From the NCBI GenBank assembly GCA_021786575.1, contig JAJYMY010000001.1, positions 235,392-299,391 of the forward strand: 64,000 nucleotides of DNA. Direction: 5' to 3'. The DNA comes from an archaeon (lineage in GTDB: Archaea > Thermoproteota > Nitrososphaeria > Nitrososphaerales > Gagatemarchaeaceae). Of the stretch, positions 42,767 through 51,336 are shown piece by piece. The notes beneath the pieces were generated by a model. It saw nothing but the letters and a program-made list of their open reading frames with translations. It was not told the origin of the DNA and did no database searches. Made by a program: the position numbers and the translations under genes. The first letter of the stretch is position 1; every line of letters starts with the position of its first letter.

Positions 42767-44049
42767 TCTATGACAACCCCGACGCCGATTCGTTCCATGT
42801 CAGAGAGGAAGCCAGGATAGGATACGTCGAGGCATTCCGCCCCAATCACCGGGACCCCCCCTGGCACGAGGAGCGAGACGAGGGCGAACGCCATGAACAT
42901 CCGGTGGTCGTCATGTGCATCAAGAGAGGAGCGGACGAACTCGTGGGGTCTGGTTATCGTCATCCCGTCGGCGCGTTCTTCGACCTTCGCACCTACCTTC
43001 GAGAACTCTTTCGTCAGTACGCTGATTCTGTCAGTCTCTTTTAGGCGCGCATGAGCGACTCCGCTTATCTCCAGCGGCTCCTCGCACTTCAGGCCCAAGG
43101 CGGCGAGTACAGGCAACAGATCAGGAGAGTCCCCCAGACAGAATGAGCCTCCCTTAAGGCGCTCGCCATCGGCGCTGACTATCACCGAGTCTGGTCTGCG
43201 TTCGACCCCTACCCCAAGGTTTTCGAGCATGTTCAGAATCGCAGAGTCGGCCTGGGGGAGCGCGTCCCTCAGGCCCAGAAGCTCGACCCTGCCTCCGGCC
43301 AGCGCGGCCGCGGCCATGATGAAAGCTGCGGAGCTGAAGTCGGCGGGGACTAGGAAGTCGGCGGGGCGGTACTGCTGGCCTGCGCTGACCCCGAAACTCC
43401 CATAGCCCTCCCGTTCGATGTGTATACCGTGTAGCTCTGAGAGTTTCAGAGTCGCGTCGATGTAGGGCCGCGAGACCGGGTCGACGACCTTCAGGCGAGA
43501 GTCTTCTCTCGCCAACGGCGCGGATATGAGGACCGAGGAAACGAACTGCGACGAAACGTCGCCTCGGAGCCTAGCATGGCCTCCGCGCATCCCACCCTCT
43601 CCTACGACTATTGGGGCGCAGCCGTTCCCGGCGGCGGAGCGTGCTTCTACGCCGAGCTGAGCAAGGGCGTCGAGAAGGCCCTGCATGGGCCTTCGGCGGA
43701 CGCTTGCGTCCCCGGTGAGCACTGTCCTCCCCCGGGGTGGGAGAGCGAAGACAGAGGTCATAAACCTCAGCGTCGTCCCCGAGTTCTCGACGTTCACCTC
43801 CTTCGCCGCCCTGGGCTCTGCCCCGGTTATGACGAGACCTGCCTCCGAGTCCGCTATGCGTGCGCCCATGGCCTTGCACGCGTCGAAGGTGGCGATGGTG
43901 TCTCTGGATCTGAGAGGGCTTTCGATCCGGCTCTCTCCAAGCGAAAGGCTGGCCGTTATCACAGACCTGTGGGTATAGCTCTTGCTCGGAGGGACCCTGA
44001 CGCTCCCGCCGAGCGCCCCCCTGTTCGCTATAGTAACCCTAGCGACCAA
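42763..44049 (-). CDS. aroA: 3-phosphoshikimate 1-carboxyvinyltransferase (EPSP synthase) AroA
   Basis: 428 residues, two-lobed enzyme adding enolpyruvyl from PEP to shikimate-3-phosphate. Seen: VPPSKSYTHRSVITA, ENSGTTLRFM, RRPMQGLLDAL, QFVSSVLISAP, RLKETDRI and DHRMFMAFAL. Complete; start near 44049 overlaps the shikimate kinase end by 11 bases. No class II glyphosate-tolerance motif was checked. Confidence 0.95.
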   Translation of the reverse strand: MVARVTIANRGALGGSVRVPPSKSYTHRSVITASLSLGESRIESPLRSRDTIATFDACKAMGARIADSEAGLVITGAEPRAAKEVNVENSGTTLRFMTSVFALPPRGRTVLTGDASVRRRPMQGLLDALAQLGVEARSAAGNGCAPIVVGEGGMRGGHARLRGDVSSQFVSSVLISAPLAREDSRLKVVDPVSRPYIDATLKLSELHGIHIEREGYGSFGVSAGQQYRPADFLVPADFSSAAFIMAAAALAGGRVELLGLRDALPQADSAILNMLENLGVGVERRPDSVIVSADGERLKGGSFCLGDSPDLLPVLAALGLKCEEPLEISGVAHARLKETDRISVLTKEFSKVGAKVEERADGMTITRPHEFVRSSLDAHDDHRMFMAFALVSLLVPGGVPVIGAECLDVSYPGFLSDMERIGVGVVID

Positions 44050-44911
44050 TCACGGCCCCTCCATCGCTGGTCTCCGTCCTGATTGTCTTCCCCCCGTCGT
44101 CCTTCCAACGGCTCTCGAGCTTGTCTGCCCCTGCGGCGTCGTCGAACACGCAGGCGACGGCCGGGCCCGTCCCGGAGAGGCCTGCGCCTAGAGCCCCGCC
44201 CTCCAGCCCTTCGAGGGCGGTAGAACTCGAATAGCCGTAGATTGCGCTGTAGAGCAGCCCGTTCAGCGTCATGGCCTTCCACATCTCACCTCGCCTGGCG
44301 CGGTCGAAGAGCGAGTCAACCACCTTTGCGAAGCGTCTTACCTCTGACACGGGGACCGAGGCCCGCCTGCTCCCGCCCCCCGGGACCATTATCAGGACGG
44401 TCAGGGGTTCCCCCAGCCTGACCGTGGCGACGATGCGGTTCGAGCGGTTGTCGGTGAAGACCGCTCCGCCGAGGAGGGACGCCCCTGCGTCGTCCATAGC
44501 CCCGGTGACGCTGGTCCCAGCGGCGAGGGAAGCCGAGACGCTGCACTCGAGGATTTCTTCGGGCGTGTAGTCGTGGGACCCGAACGCAGAAAAGGTCGCC
44601 AGCGCAGCCGCAACAGACGACGAAGAAGACGTCTTGAGGCCGACGCCTATGGGGGCAGACGTCTCTGTCTCGATCCGACCGGAGTATCTGTCAGGATTTT
44701 CCCCCAGCATCCTGATGGCCCTCCTTACAGTGCATTGGAGCAGAGTAGAGGTGGCAGGCCTACCATTGGTCGACTCCGTCCACTTCCCGCGGGCGTCGCA
44801 GACGGTGACCTTGGCGGTAGTAGGTAGATCGACCGCAAGCGATGCCCCGCGGCGGCTCGCTATCGCGTTTACGACGCTTACCGCGCCCATTGCAGTGGCC
44901 CTTCCGATCAA
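44039..44911 (-). CDS. Archaeal GHMP-family shikimate kinase
   Basis: About 291 residues. Unlike bacterial AroK, this is a GHMP kinase: GRATAMGAVSVVNAIA N terminus and the ATP loop PIGVGLKTSSSSSVAAALA, with GTGPAVACVF near the C terminus. TTG 44911 overlaps the aroE stop (TTGA) and places the N terminus where family members begin; the open frame reaches 44980 inside aroE. Phosphorylates shikimate with ATP. Confidence 0.9.
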   Translation of the reverse strand: MIGRATAMGAVSVVNAIASRRGASLAVDLPTTAKVTVCDARGKWTESTNGRPATSTLLQCTVRRAIRMLGENPDRYSGRIETETSAPIGVGLKTSSSSSVAAALATFSAFGSHDYTPEEILECSVSASLAAGTSVTGAMDDAGASLLGGAVFTDNRSNRIVATVRLGEPLTVLIMVPGGGSRRASVPVSEVRRFAKVVDSLFDRARRGEMWKAMTLNGLLYSAIYGYSSSTALEGLEGGALGAGLSGTGPAVACVFDDAAGADKLESRWKDDGGKTIRTETSDGGAVIGR

Positions 44912-45741
44912 GTCGCCGCTCCCAGCGAAGCAAGCAGCGCTTCTCTCATCGGTTCTGCGGGACATGGCCTCCCAGTCCATATCTTCAACGCCCCTATAGC
45001 CTGGGCAAGGAGCATTTCATACCCGTGGATGACGGGACAGCCTCTGGCCGAGGCCGACCGTATCAGCTCTGTCTCCACGGGGGAGTAGATCGCGTCGAAT
45101 ACGACTGGTCTTGAGCCTAAAAGCGGCTTGACCTCGGTCGGGAGGGGCCTCCCCCCCGAGCCTACCGGCGAAGCGTTGAAGATGATGTCTGGGCGCTGGG
45201 ATCTGGCGTCTCCGTACGAGACAACCTGCAGGTCCATCGCGGGGAAAGCCGCCGCCATGTTCTCCAGGAAGCCTTGCGCCTTGCTGGGATCCCTCGACAG
45301 GAACGTCAGTGAGGTGGACCCCGTCTGGTACATGGCAGCGCAGAAAGCCCTGGCCGCCCCTCCGGTCCCGAGGGCGACGGCGCGGCGGAAGGGCGAGAGC
45401 CGGCGAGCCGTGAGCGGCACGACAATCCCTTCTACATCCGTGTTGTACCCCCTATACATCCCTCCTTCCTTGTTTACTGTGTTCGCCGCACCAACGCTGG
45501 TCGAGACTTCGTCGAGCGAGTCCAGAAGGCGGGTTATCGAGGCCTTATGAGGGATGGTGATGTTTAGGCCCCGGACTCCTTCGTCCCTGATCTCCCTGAA
45601 AGCGTCTTCCAAGCCCGAGGGGCTGACGCTGACTGCTCCATACTTCGCGTCTATGCCCATAGCGTCGAAGGCCGCGTTCATCATCATTGGCGAGGGCGAG
45701 TTGCCTACGCCCTCGCCGAGAAGCAGGTACCTGTCAGCCAT
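44908..45741 (-). CDS. aroE: Shikimate dehydrogenase AroE
   Basis: 277 residues from ATG 45741 (frame open to 45846, but that part overlaps aroD and is not family-like). Seen: GNSPSPMMMNAAFDAMG (shikimate binding Ser residues), NITIPHKASI with catalytic Lys, GYNTDVEGIVVPL, and NADP-binding LGTGGAARAFCAAM. Reduces dehydroshikimate. Overlaps aroD by 8 bases and the kinase start by 4. Confidence 0.93.
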   Translation of the reverse strand: MADRYLLLGEGVGNSPSPMMMNAAFDAMGIDAKYGAVSVSPSGLEDAFREIRDEGVRGLNITIPHKASITRLLDSLDEVSTSVGAANTVNKEGGMYRGYNTDVEGIVVPLTARRLSPFRRAVALGTGGAARAFCAAMYQTGSTSLTFLSRDPSKAQGFLENMAAAFPAMDLQVVSYGDARSQRPDIIFNASPVGSGGRPLPTEVKPLLGSRPVVFDAIYSPVETELIRSASARGCPVIHGYEMLLAQAIGALKIWTGRPCPAEPMREALLASLGAAT

Positions 45742-46378
45742 CCTCAAGCCGCCTCCGCACGGCCAGGAGTTGAGGGAGTGTAAGCTGCCCGGAGGCGGTC
45801 CGCTCTCCTGGGAGAGAAGCGTAGGCGATCGGGGTCCGCCGCTCAATCGCCAAGACCCTAGAGAGGACCCCCGCTTGACCCATGCAGAATGCTATAGGGG
45901 CCGGGGCGCTGCCATCATACAAGGATAGGGCGGCGAGGTTGTCTGACGCCTCGCGGGCGGTGGGGACAAGCTTGGAGAGGCCGCCGAATGACCTCGCGTC
46001 GGCTAGGATCGATGCCAGGCGAGCCTTGGAAGGGGTCCGTGAGGTATCATGCCAGGAGACGATGAGCTTCTGTCCTGCTAGGCCGGAGACCATGTCTGGG
46101 TTAGCTTTGAGGGTCCTGAGTTCGATGTCGACGTAAGCCGGCCTCAGGTCGCAGGCAGCTCTGATGGCGCCTAAGCGGTCTGACTCACTCCCCTCGAAGA
46201 GCCCCCCCTCGCTCCGAGGCCTCACGGTGAGTATCGCCCTGGCCAGGAACCCTGAGAGCCAGGCGAAGTCGGACGGGAACGGCCTGAGGGAATCCAGCCT
46301 GAACTCGACGAGGTCTGTCCCTGAATCGAACGCCCTCCGGGCCTTGGTCTCGTGCTCCGCTATGGTCCTGCCCGACAC
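45734..46378 (-). CDS. aroD: 3-dehydroquinate dehydratase AroD (type I)
   Basis: 214-residue TIM barrel dehydrating dehydroquinate through a Schiff base. Seen: LVEFRLD, ILTVRPRSEGG, IVSWHDTSRTPS (catalytic His) and GLSKLVPTAREAS (Schiff-base Lys). GTG 46378 is the first start after an in-frame stop; the preceding codons (CTS before VSGRT) look family-like, so a few N-terminal residues may be missing. A 58-base gap separates it from the DHQ synthase gene. Confidence 0.92.
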   Translation of the reverse strand: MSGRTIAEHETKARRAFDSGTDLVEFRLDSLRPFPSDFAWLSGFLARAILTVRPRSEGGLFEGSESDRLGAIRAACDLRPAYVDIELRTLKANPDMVSGLAGQKLIVSWHDTSRTPSKARLASILADARSFGGLSKLVPTAREASDNLAALSLYDGSAPAPIAFCMGQAGVLSRVLAIERRTPIAYASLPGERTASGQLTLPQLLAVRRRLEDG

Positions 46379-46436
46379 GGAAGTGCACGCCGCTGTAGTC
46401 CGCCCCCCCTTCGGAAGCAGGGCTAGCTTCAGAGCC

Positions 46437-47450
46437 TTATTTTTCGTCGATGTGCTCGTCTACCTCCACCCCCATGTGCCTGGCCTTGGCAACCTCGACG
46501 TGGACCAGGACCACGTCCCCCGTCTTGAGCTCTGTTACCGAGACCGCAGCCCCACCAGGGCGCACCAGGCGGATCGTCTCAGCCTTCTGGAGTATCACCG
46601 CCCCCGAGCTGGTCTCCGACCTGGCGTCCACCAGAACCAGTGGGCGCCGCTCGATCTTGACCCTCCCCACGGACGCTTCCCGGCTTGTTCCATGGCTGCT
46701 CACGATGGCTACCCTGTCGGGGGGCTCGAGCTCCGAAAGATACCTGGTCTTCCCGCCAGGGGTCAGAGCGTAGCTGTGCAGTGCGCCTGCGTTCACCCTG
46801 AACGGTCTTGTAGCTATGTATGCCGACGGTATAGTCTCGCCGTGGACAAGGAAGAAGAACCCACCCCTGCTCCCGACCAGCATCCCCTCCCCGACCTCCA
46901 GCTGTGATGTAGTGTCGACGCAGGCGCGATCCCCGACGCCCGCGTCTGCTATCCGGGTAACCTCCGCCGGCTCGAGGGCGAACTGCGGCCTGGCGCCGGA
47001 TAATCCCCTGACCTCGGCGACGGAGGAGGGGGGGATGACGACGCCATCGACCCCCCTCTCAAGGACTCTGAAAGCGGTCTCGATCTGCTCCTTCGAATCG
47101 GCGTAGGCGTAGAGCTTGCGTCCGCGACGGCTGAACTCCGCTATGAGGTTCTCCAAAGGGATGATCTTCCAATCAGAGCACTCAACTACGACGAAGGCGA
47201 GGTTAGACGAACTCGCGGCCACCGCTCTGCCGACGTCTCCGGCCCCGGCTACCTTAATCCACTTCACCTTGTTCACCCCTTCTCCTTCTGAGACCTCGAA
47301 GACCGAGAGCCCGTTCAGCGGGACGGACGTGGAGGCCGGGCCGTCAGCGACCAGTCCTTTCACCCCGGCGGCCAGGGCTTCGTTCAGGAGCGCCTCGGAT
47401 ATCTCAGGCCATGAAACACGGAGTAGGATCGCCTTGTCTTCAGTCGGCAC
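46437..47450 (-). CDS. aroB': 3-dehydroquinate synthase II (archaeal AroB')
   Basis: 337 residues from GTG 47450. Archaeal enzyme that oxidatively deaminates and cyclises ADH to 3-dehydroquinate with NAD. Seen: KWIKVAGAGDVGRAV, ERGVDGVVIPP, VDTTSQLEVGEGMLVGSRGGFFFLVHGET and RPFRVNAGALHSYAL, all strongly conserved in the family. It replaces bacterial AroB. Overlaps the ADH synthase by 11 bases. Confidence 0.94.
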   Translation of the reverse strand: MPTEDKAILLRVSWPEISEALLNEALAAGVKGLVADGPASTSVPLNGLSVFEVSEGEGVNKVKWIKVAGAGDVGRAVAASSSNLAFVVVECSDWKIIPLENLIAEFSRRGRKLYAYADSKEQIETAFRVLERGVDGVVIPPSSVAEVRGLSGARPQFALEPAEVTRIADAGVGDRACVDTTSQLEVGEGMLVGSRGGFFFLVHGETIPSAYIATRPFRVNAGALHSYALTPGGKTRYLSELEPPDRVAIVSSHGTSREASVGRVKIERRPLVLVDARSETSSGAVILQKAETIRLVRPGGAAVSVTELKTGDVVLVHVEVAKARHMGVEVDEHIDEK

Positions 47451-48231
47451 GTCCGAGCGCCTCCATGGCACTGTCGACTGAATGTCCTTCCACCACCACC
47501 CTGCGCAACGCCCTGACGATGCCTATAGGGTCGCCGTGGCCGAAAACGTTCCTACCGAAGGTCACCCCCATGGCCCCGGCCTTCATGACAGAGTACGCCA
47601 TCTCCAGCAGGGCCCTGTCTGAGTCGGCCTTCGACCCCCCGGCGAGCACCACCGGAGCGGGGCACTTCCTGACCAAATCCCTGAACGTCTCGACGCTTCC
47701 GGTGTAGACAGTCTTGACGATGTCAGCCCCTGCTTCGGCACCGATTCGGGCCACGTGCGCGATAGTGTCGGGGTCGTCAGGATTCTTGATCCCTTCGCCG
47801 CGCGGGTACATCATGGCTATCAGGGGGACTTGCAGATTGTCGCACTCGTCGGCCACTGTGCCGAGCTGGACTAGCATCTCAGGCTCTTCTTTGGCGCCGA
47901 TGTTGATGTGGACTGAGACTGCGTCAGCTCCTAGCCTGACCCCCTCCCCGACGGAGGCTACCAGGACCTTTCGGTTTGGGGCAGGTCCGAAGGCGGTGTT
48001 CGCCGAAAGATGCAGTATCATGCCGATGGAGGGCGCCTCCTTCAGAGCCCTAAGGACGCCTTTGTGGGCGAGGAAGGCGGTAGCACCCCCCTCAGTGACC
48101 ATCTTCACCATCGACTCCGGCTCCTCGAGCCCCCTGATGGGGCCGCTGGTGAAGGAGTGGTCCATAGGGACGCAGAGCATCTTGCCGCGGTCGACGATCC
48201 TCGAAACCCTGAACGCCTTGCCCGAGACCAA
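47440..48231 (-). CDS. aroA': ADH synthase (2-amino-3,7-dideoxy-D-threo-hept-6-ulosonate synthase)
   Basis: 263-residue class I aldolase-fold enzyme. Seen: LCVPMDHSFTSGPIRGLE (catalytic Asp), DAVSVHINIGAKEE, AMMYPRGEGI, DIVKTVYTGSVETF (Schiff-base Lys) and VVLAGGSKADSD. It joins aspartate semialdehyde to 6-deoxy-5-ketofructose 1-phosphate, the archaeal alternative to DAHP synthase. Lies 3 bases after asd, which supplies one substrate, so the pathway order is mirrored in the operon. Confidence 0.94.
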   Translation of the reverse strand: MVSGKAFRVSRIVDRGKMLCVPMDHSFTSGPIRGLEEPESMVKMVTEGGATAFLAHKGVLRALKEAPSIGMILHLSANTAFGPAPNRKVLVASVGEGVRLGADAVSVHINIGAKEEPEMLVQLGTVADECDNLQVPLIAMMYPRGEGIKNPDDPDTIAHVARIGAEAGADIVKTVYTGSVETFRDLVRKCPAPVVLAGGSKADSDRALLEMAYSVMKAGAMGVTFGRNVFGHGDPIGIVRALRRVVVEGHSVDSAMEALGRAD

Positions 48232-48234
48232 GCC

Positions 48235-49299
48235 CTAGCTCCCCAGCTCCCGCCTGCTGTGCATCAGTTCGGCCGTGAGTATCGCCGTGCCTGCTGCGCC
48301 CCTGATTGTGTTGTGGGAAAGGAGCGTGAGCTGAATCGAGTCGCGGCCGAGTCCCCTGCGTACCCTCCCCACCACCACGCTCATCCCTGGGACAGACCCT
48401 GCGAGCCGGTCCAGGCGCGGCTGGGGCCTATCGGGCTCCCTTCTAACTATAATCGGCTGCCCGGGGGCCGATGGGAGGCCCAGTTCCTGCGGTGCGCCCC
48501 GGAACCCGTTCAGACACTCGATAGCGTCTTCAGGCTCCAGATCCTCTCCTAACTCGGCGTACAGCGTCTCGACATGGCCTTCCAGTACCGGGACCCTGTT
48601 GCAAGAGATCGCGATCTGCAGGTCGGCTCCTCTTATACCGCCATCCTCCCTCGTCCCCAGGATTTTCCGCGACTCATCGGCGACCTTCTCCTCCTCGCCT
48701 CTGATGTAAGGCACGACGTTCTCAGTAATCAGGAGAGAAGGGACGCCGGGGAAGCCTGCGCCTGAAATCGCCTGCATCGTAGTCACGACGGCGCGCCTCA
48801 GCGCGAACTTGTCCGACAGAGGCTTGAGGACCATGGCGAGCCCGGTGACGGTGCAGTTCGGGGTAGTGACCATCGAGCCACTCCAGCCCCTCTTCTTCTT
48901 CTGCGAGTAGAGAACCCCGAGGTGGTCCGGGTTGACTTCTGGGATCATCAGAGGGACATCGTCCTCGAGCCTGTGAGCGCTCGCTTCGCTTATCACGGTG
49001 AGACCTGCCTTGGCGAACTCTGGCTCGACCACGGAAGCAGCCTCGGCGGGGAGCGCTGAGAAGACGACGTCGCAACCCTGCGCGCCGCGCGGGTCGGTCG
49101 GGAGTATATCCATACTCGCGAACTGCTCTGGGATGTCCTCTGGTGCGAGCCAATGGGCGGCCTCGCCATATGCCTTACCTGCCGAGTTCCCCCCCATGAG
49201 CACACCGAGCTCGATCGTGGGGTGACGATTCAGCATGGAGAGGTATCTCTGCCCGACCGCCCCGGTCGACCCAAGCAGAGCCGCCCTGAGTTTGGTCAT
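48235..49299 (-). CDS. asd: Aspartate-semialdehyde dehydrogenase
   Basis: 354 residues. Reduces aspartyl phosphate to aspartate semialdehyde. Seen: LRAALLGSTGAVGQRYLSML (NADP fold), MVTTPNCTVTGLAMVL with catalytic Cys, QAISGAGFPGVPSL and a VPVLEGHVET segment with the active-site His. Long archaeal/fungal-type enzyme. Provides the substrate for ADH synthase directly downstream and also for Thr/Met/Lys. Confidence 0.95.
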   Translation of the reverse strand: MTKLRAALLGSTGAVGQRYLSMLNRHPTIELGVLMGGNSAGKAYGEAAHWLAPEDIPEQFASMDILPTDPRGAQGCDVVFSALPAEAASVVEPEFAKAGLTVISEASAHRLEDDVPLMIPEVNPDHLGVLYSQKKKRGWSGSMVTTPNCTVTGLAMVLKPLSDKFALRRAVVTTMQAISGAGFPGVPSLLITENVVPYIRGEEEKVADESRKILGTREDGGIRGADLQIAISCNRVPVLEGHVETLYAELGEDLEPEDAIECLNGFRGAPQELGLPSAPGQPIIVRREPDRPQPRLDRLAGSVPGMSVVVGRVRRGLGRDSIQLTLLSHNTIRGAAGTAILTAELMHSRRELGS

Positions 49300-50519
49300 T
49301 CCCCCTTCACCATCATCGCTTCCTTGACCAGCTTGGAGGCCCGCTGGGCCTGGTCCACGGATACGAAGACACGGACAGACGATTGTATTGTGACGATGCC
49401 GAACAGGTTGATCCCGGACCTCGCCAGCGGCTGGGTCACACGTTGGATTATCCCCGGTTGGGTCTCCAGCGCCTTCCCTCGGATCGAAATCATCGCAAGG
49501 CCGTCGAAAGACGAGACCGCCTTGCCGACCTTCTGCCCGACGACGACCTCGTGTACCCGGTCGAGCACGTCATGGCCTCCGGAGACATAGAATATCACCG
49601 AAGTCGGCTCGAGTGAGAGGGCCAAGATCCTGGAATCGCACTCCCTTACCGCGTTGGCGATGGTCAGGACTGACTCGAAGTGCGCCGGGTCTGTTCCGAC
49701 GATCGTCACCATCGATGCGTCCGTGTTGGTCACCTCCACCTTTGTATCCGGTATGTCCCCTTCGATGACCGTCCCCCCGTCGAGCTTCTGCAGGCTGGTC
49801 ACTCTGATCTTGAGCCCAGGCGTCTGGTAGCTGAGGGCCTTCAGGTGCAAGAACTTTGCCCCGCCCGCGGCGAGCAGTTCAGCCTCTTCCCCATTCAGGC
49901 TCTCGATCAGCTGGGGGTTCTTCACCCTCCCCGGATCGCTCGAGAAGACTCCGTCGACGTCCTTGATGAGTATGACCTCCCTTGACCCGAGGCAGTTCCC
50001 CAACAGGACCGCGGTGGTGTCACTCCCACCCCGCCCGAGGGTGGTCACCTTCCCTGAGGAGGTCCGCCCCAAGAACCCGCATATGATAGGAACCTCGCCG
50101 CGCTCGATTATCGGGAGCAGAGTTTCCCTGCTCCGCTCGCGGGTGACGTCCACGATGGGGTTGGCGTCCTGGTGCCTGTCGTCGGTGATGATCGGCCAGC
50201 CAGGCGTATCGGTGTCTACCACGACGGGCTTGAGCCCGTGATGGGCCATCGACGCCGCCACAAGCCTGGCGCTGGTCTTCTCGCCCGATGAAAGGAGCTC
50301 GTCGATCAGAGACACCTCCATGTTGGGGTTGACCCCCCTGGAGAGGGCGAGGAGGTTGTCGGTGACCCCTTTCATCGCCGAGACCACCACGACCACCCCC
50401 ACCCCCTTTTCGAGGGTGCGAGCTATGAGCGCCGCAGCCTGCGCGATAGCTTGTCCGTCTTCCAGCACAGACCCTCCGAACTTGATTACTACGATTTCAC
50501 GAAACCCACTCTTGCTCAT
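49296..50519 (-). CDS. lysC: Aspartate kinase
   Basis: 407 residues. First gene of the eleven-gene aro operon. Kinase domain: VIKFGGSVLEDG, GEKTSARLVAASM, LGRGGSDTTAVLLG. Two C-terminal ACT units start at about VTIVGTDPAHF and at ISIRGKALETQPGI, the usual amino-acid feedback sites. ATG 50519; overlaps asd by 4 bases. An inverted repeat and TATA-like box lie 30-55 bases upstream. Confidence 0.94.
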   Translation of the reverse strand: MSKSGFREIVVIKFGGSVLEDGQAIAQAAALIARTLEKGVGVVVVVSAMKGVTDNLLALSRGVNPNMEVSLIDELLSSGEKTSARLVAASMAHHGLKPVVVDTDTPGWPIITDDRHQDANPIVDVTRERSRETLLPIIERGEVPIICGFLGRTSSGKVTTLGRGGSDTTAVLLGNCLGSREVILIKDVDGVFSSDPGRVKNPQLIESLNGEEAELLAAGGAKFLHLKALSYQTPGLKIRVTSLQKLDGGTVIEGDIPDTKVEVTNTDASMVTIVGTDPAHFESVLTIANAVRECDSRILALSLEPTSVIFYVSGGHDVLDRVHEVVVGQKVGKAVSSFDGLAMISIRGKALETQPGIIQRVTQPLARSGINLFGIVTIQSSVRVFVSVDQAQRASKLVKEAMMVKGE

Positions 50520-50545
50520 TGAACTAGAATCCCCAAGGTCGAGAA

Positions 50546-50575
50546 AGCTGGAGAGGACTCTTACCAGCTATAGCC
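50546..50575 (-). promoter_or_regulatory. Inverted repeat and TATA-like box before the aspartate kinase-aro operon
   Basis: On the minus strand the order is a TATA-like GGCTATAGCT (50566-50575) and then AGCTGG and CCAGCT arms (50564-50569 and 50546-50551, read on the plus strand) with a 12-base spacer. The box-to-start distance to ATG 50519 is about 50 bases, so this is one of the few genes here with a real leader. A repeat just downstream of the box could bind a repressor. Confidence 0.35.
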
Positions 50576-50791
50576 GAAAAAGCCAAACACGGCCCAGTAG
50601 GCGGGACGTTCAACCCGTGTCATGGCGCCCAAGTTTCTCGCGGGTTGTGTGGCCCCCCGGCCTATTTATGAGTTGGTGCGCTAAATTGTACATCTTTTAC
50701 GTGCATGACCGGCGGCGACGAGCTACCAGGCGGGCCTCGTGCAAGGGGCCCAGAAGGGGCGTCCTGGGGTCTAAGCGGAGTGTTGCGAGGC

Positions 50792-51235
50792 CTAGAAGCT
50801 CTCCTTGATGGTCTGGAACGAAACACAGGTCTCAGTCTTTTCGACCCCGCTCATGGACCTCAGTCTGTCGACGACAAGGTTTCCGATCTCCTCCACTGAG
50901 TTCGCCCTCACCTTCAGGAGCATATCCCACCCCCCTGAAATCACCGATACTTCGTAGACCCCCGGCGTCCTCGATATCTCCTCCGCAAGCTTCCTCTGCG
51001 AGAGCCTCCCTTCGGCTCCGAAGGCCACGAAGACGTAGGCAGTCACCTGCTTCCCGATCTTGGAGTAATCAGGGATAGCTACGAACTTCCTTATCACGCC
51101 CGACTTCACCATCTTCCTGAGCCTCTCTTGGACCGTGGCCCGAGGGAGGCCCACCCGGTCCGCGATAACGACGATTGGTTTCCTGCCGTCGGCGACCAGT
51201 TCAGCGAGTATCTTCGAGTCCTTGGCGTCGATCAT
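50792..51235 (-). CDS. Lrp/AsnC-family transcriptional regulator
   Basis: 147 residues from ATG 51235 (frame open to 51292). N-terminal HTH: DSKILAELVADGRKPIVVIADRVGLPRATVQERLRKM. C-terminal RAM (ligand-binding, ACT-like) domain: VTAYVFVAFG, PGVYEVSVISGGWDMLLKVRA, MSGVEKTETCVSF. Typical amino-acid-responsive regulator. It diverges from the asparagine synthetase gene with a 101-base shared control region, as AsnC does with asnA in E. coli, so asparagine control of asnA is a good inference. Its own TATA (ACTATTTAAC) is at about 51261-51270. Confidence 0.88.
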   Translation of the reverse strand: MIDAKDSKILAELVADGRKPIVVIADRVGLPRATVQERLRKMVKSGVIRKFVAIPDYSKIGKQVTAYVFVAFGAEGRLSQRKLAEEISRTPGVYEVSVISGGWDMLLKVRANSVEEIGNLVVDRLRSMSGVEKTETCVSFQTIKESF

Positions 51236-51274
51236 CGCGTCAATATGCCAAAAACTGAGAGTTAAATAGTTCTT

Positions 51275-51318
51275 TTTCCGGTAAAGTGGCAAGATTTCCG
51301 GCCTAATGATTATATTTC
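51275..51318. promoter_or_regulatory. Divergent lrp/asnA control region with direct repeats
   Basis: Two copies of TTTCCGG start at 51275 and 51295, exactly 20 bases apart (two helical turns), between the divergent TATA boxes (51261-51270 minus; ATTATATTTC 51309-51318 plus). The plus box is 24 bases before the asnA ATG, so that mRNA is leaderless. The repeats could be Lrp sites. The protein-DNA pairing is inferred. Confidence 0.45.
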
Positions 51319-51336
51319 CTCACACTATGTGTCACC

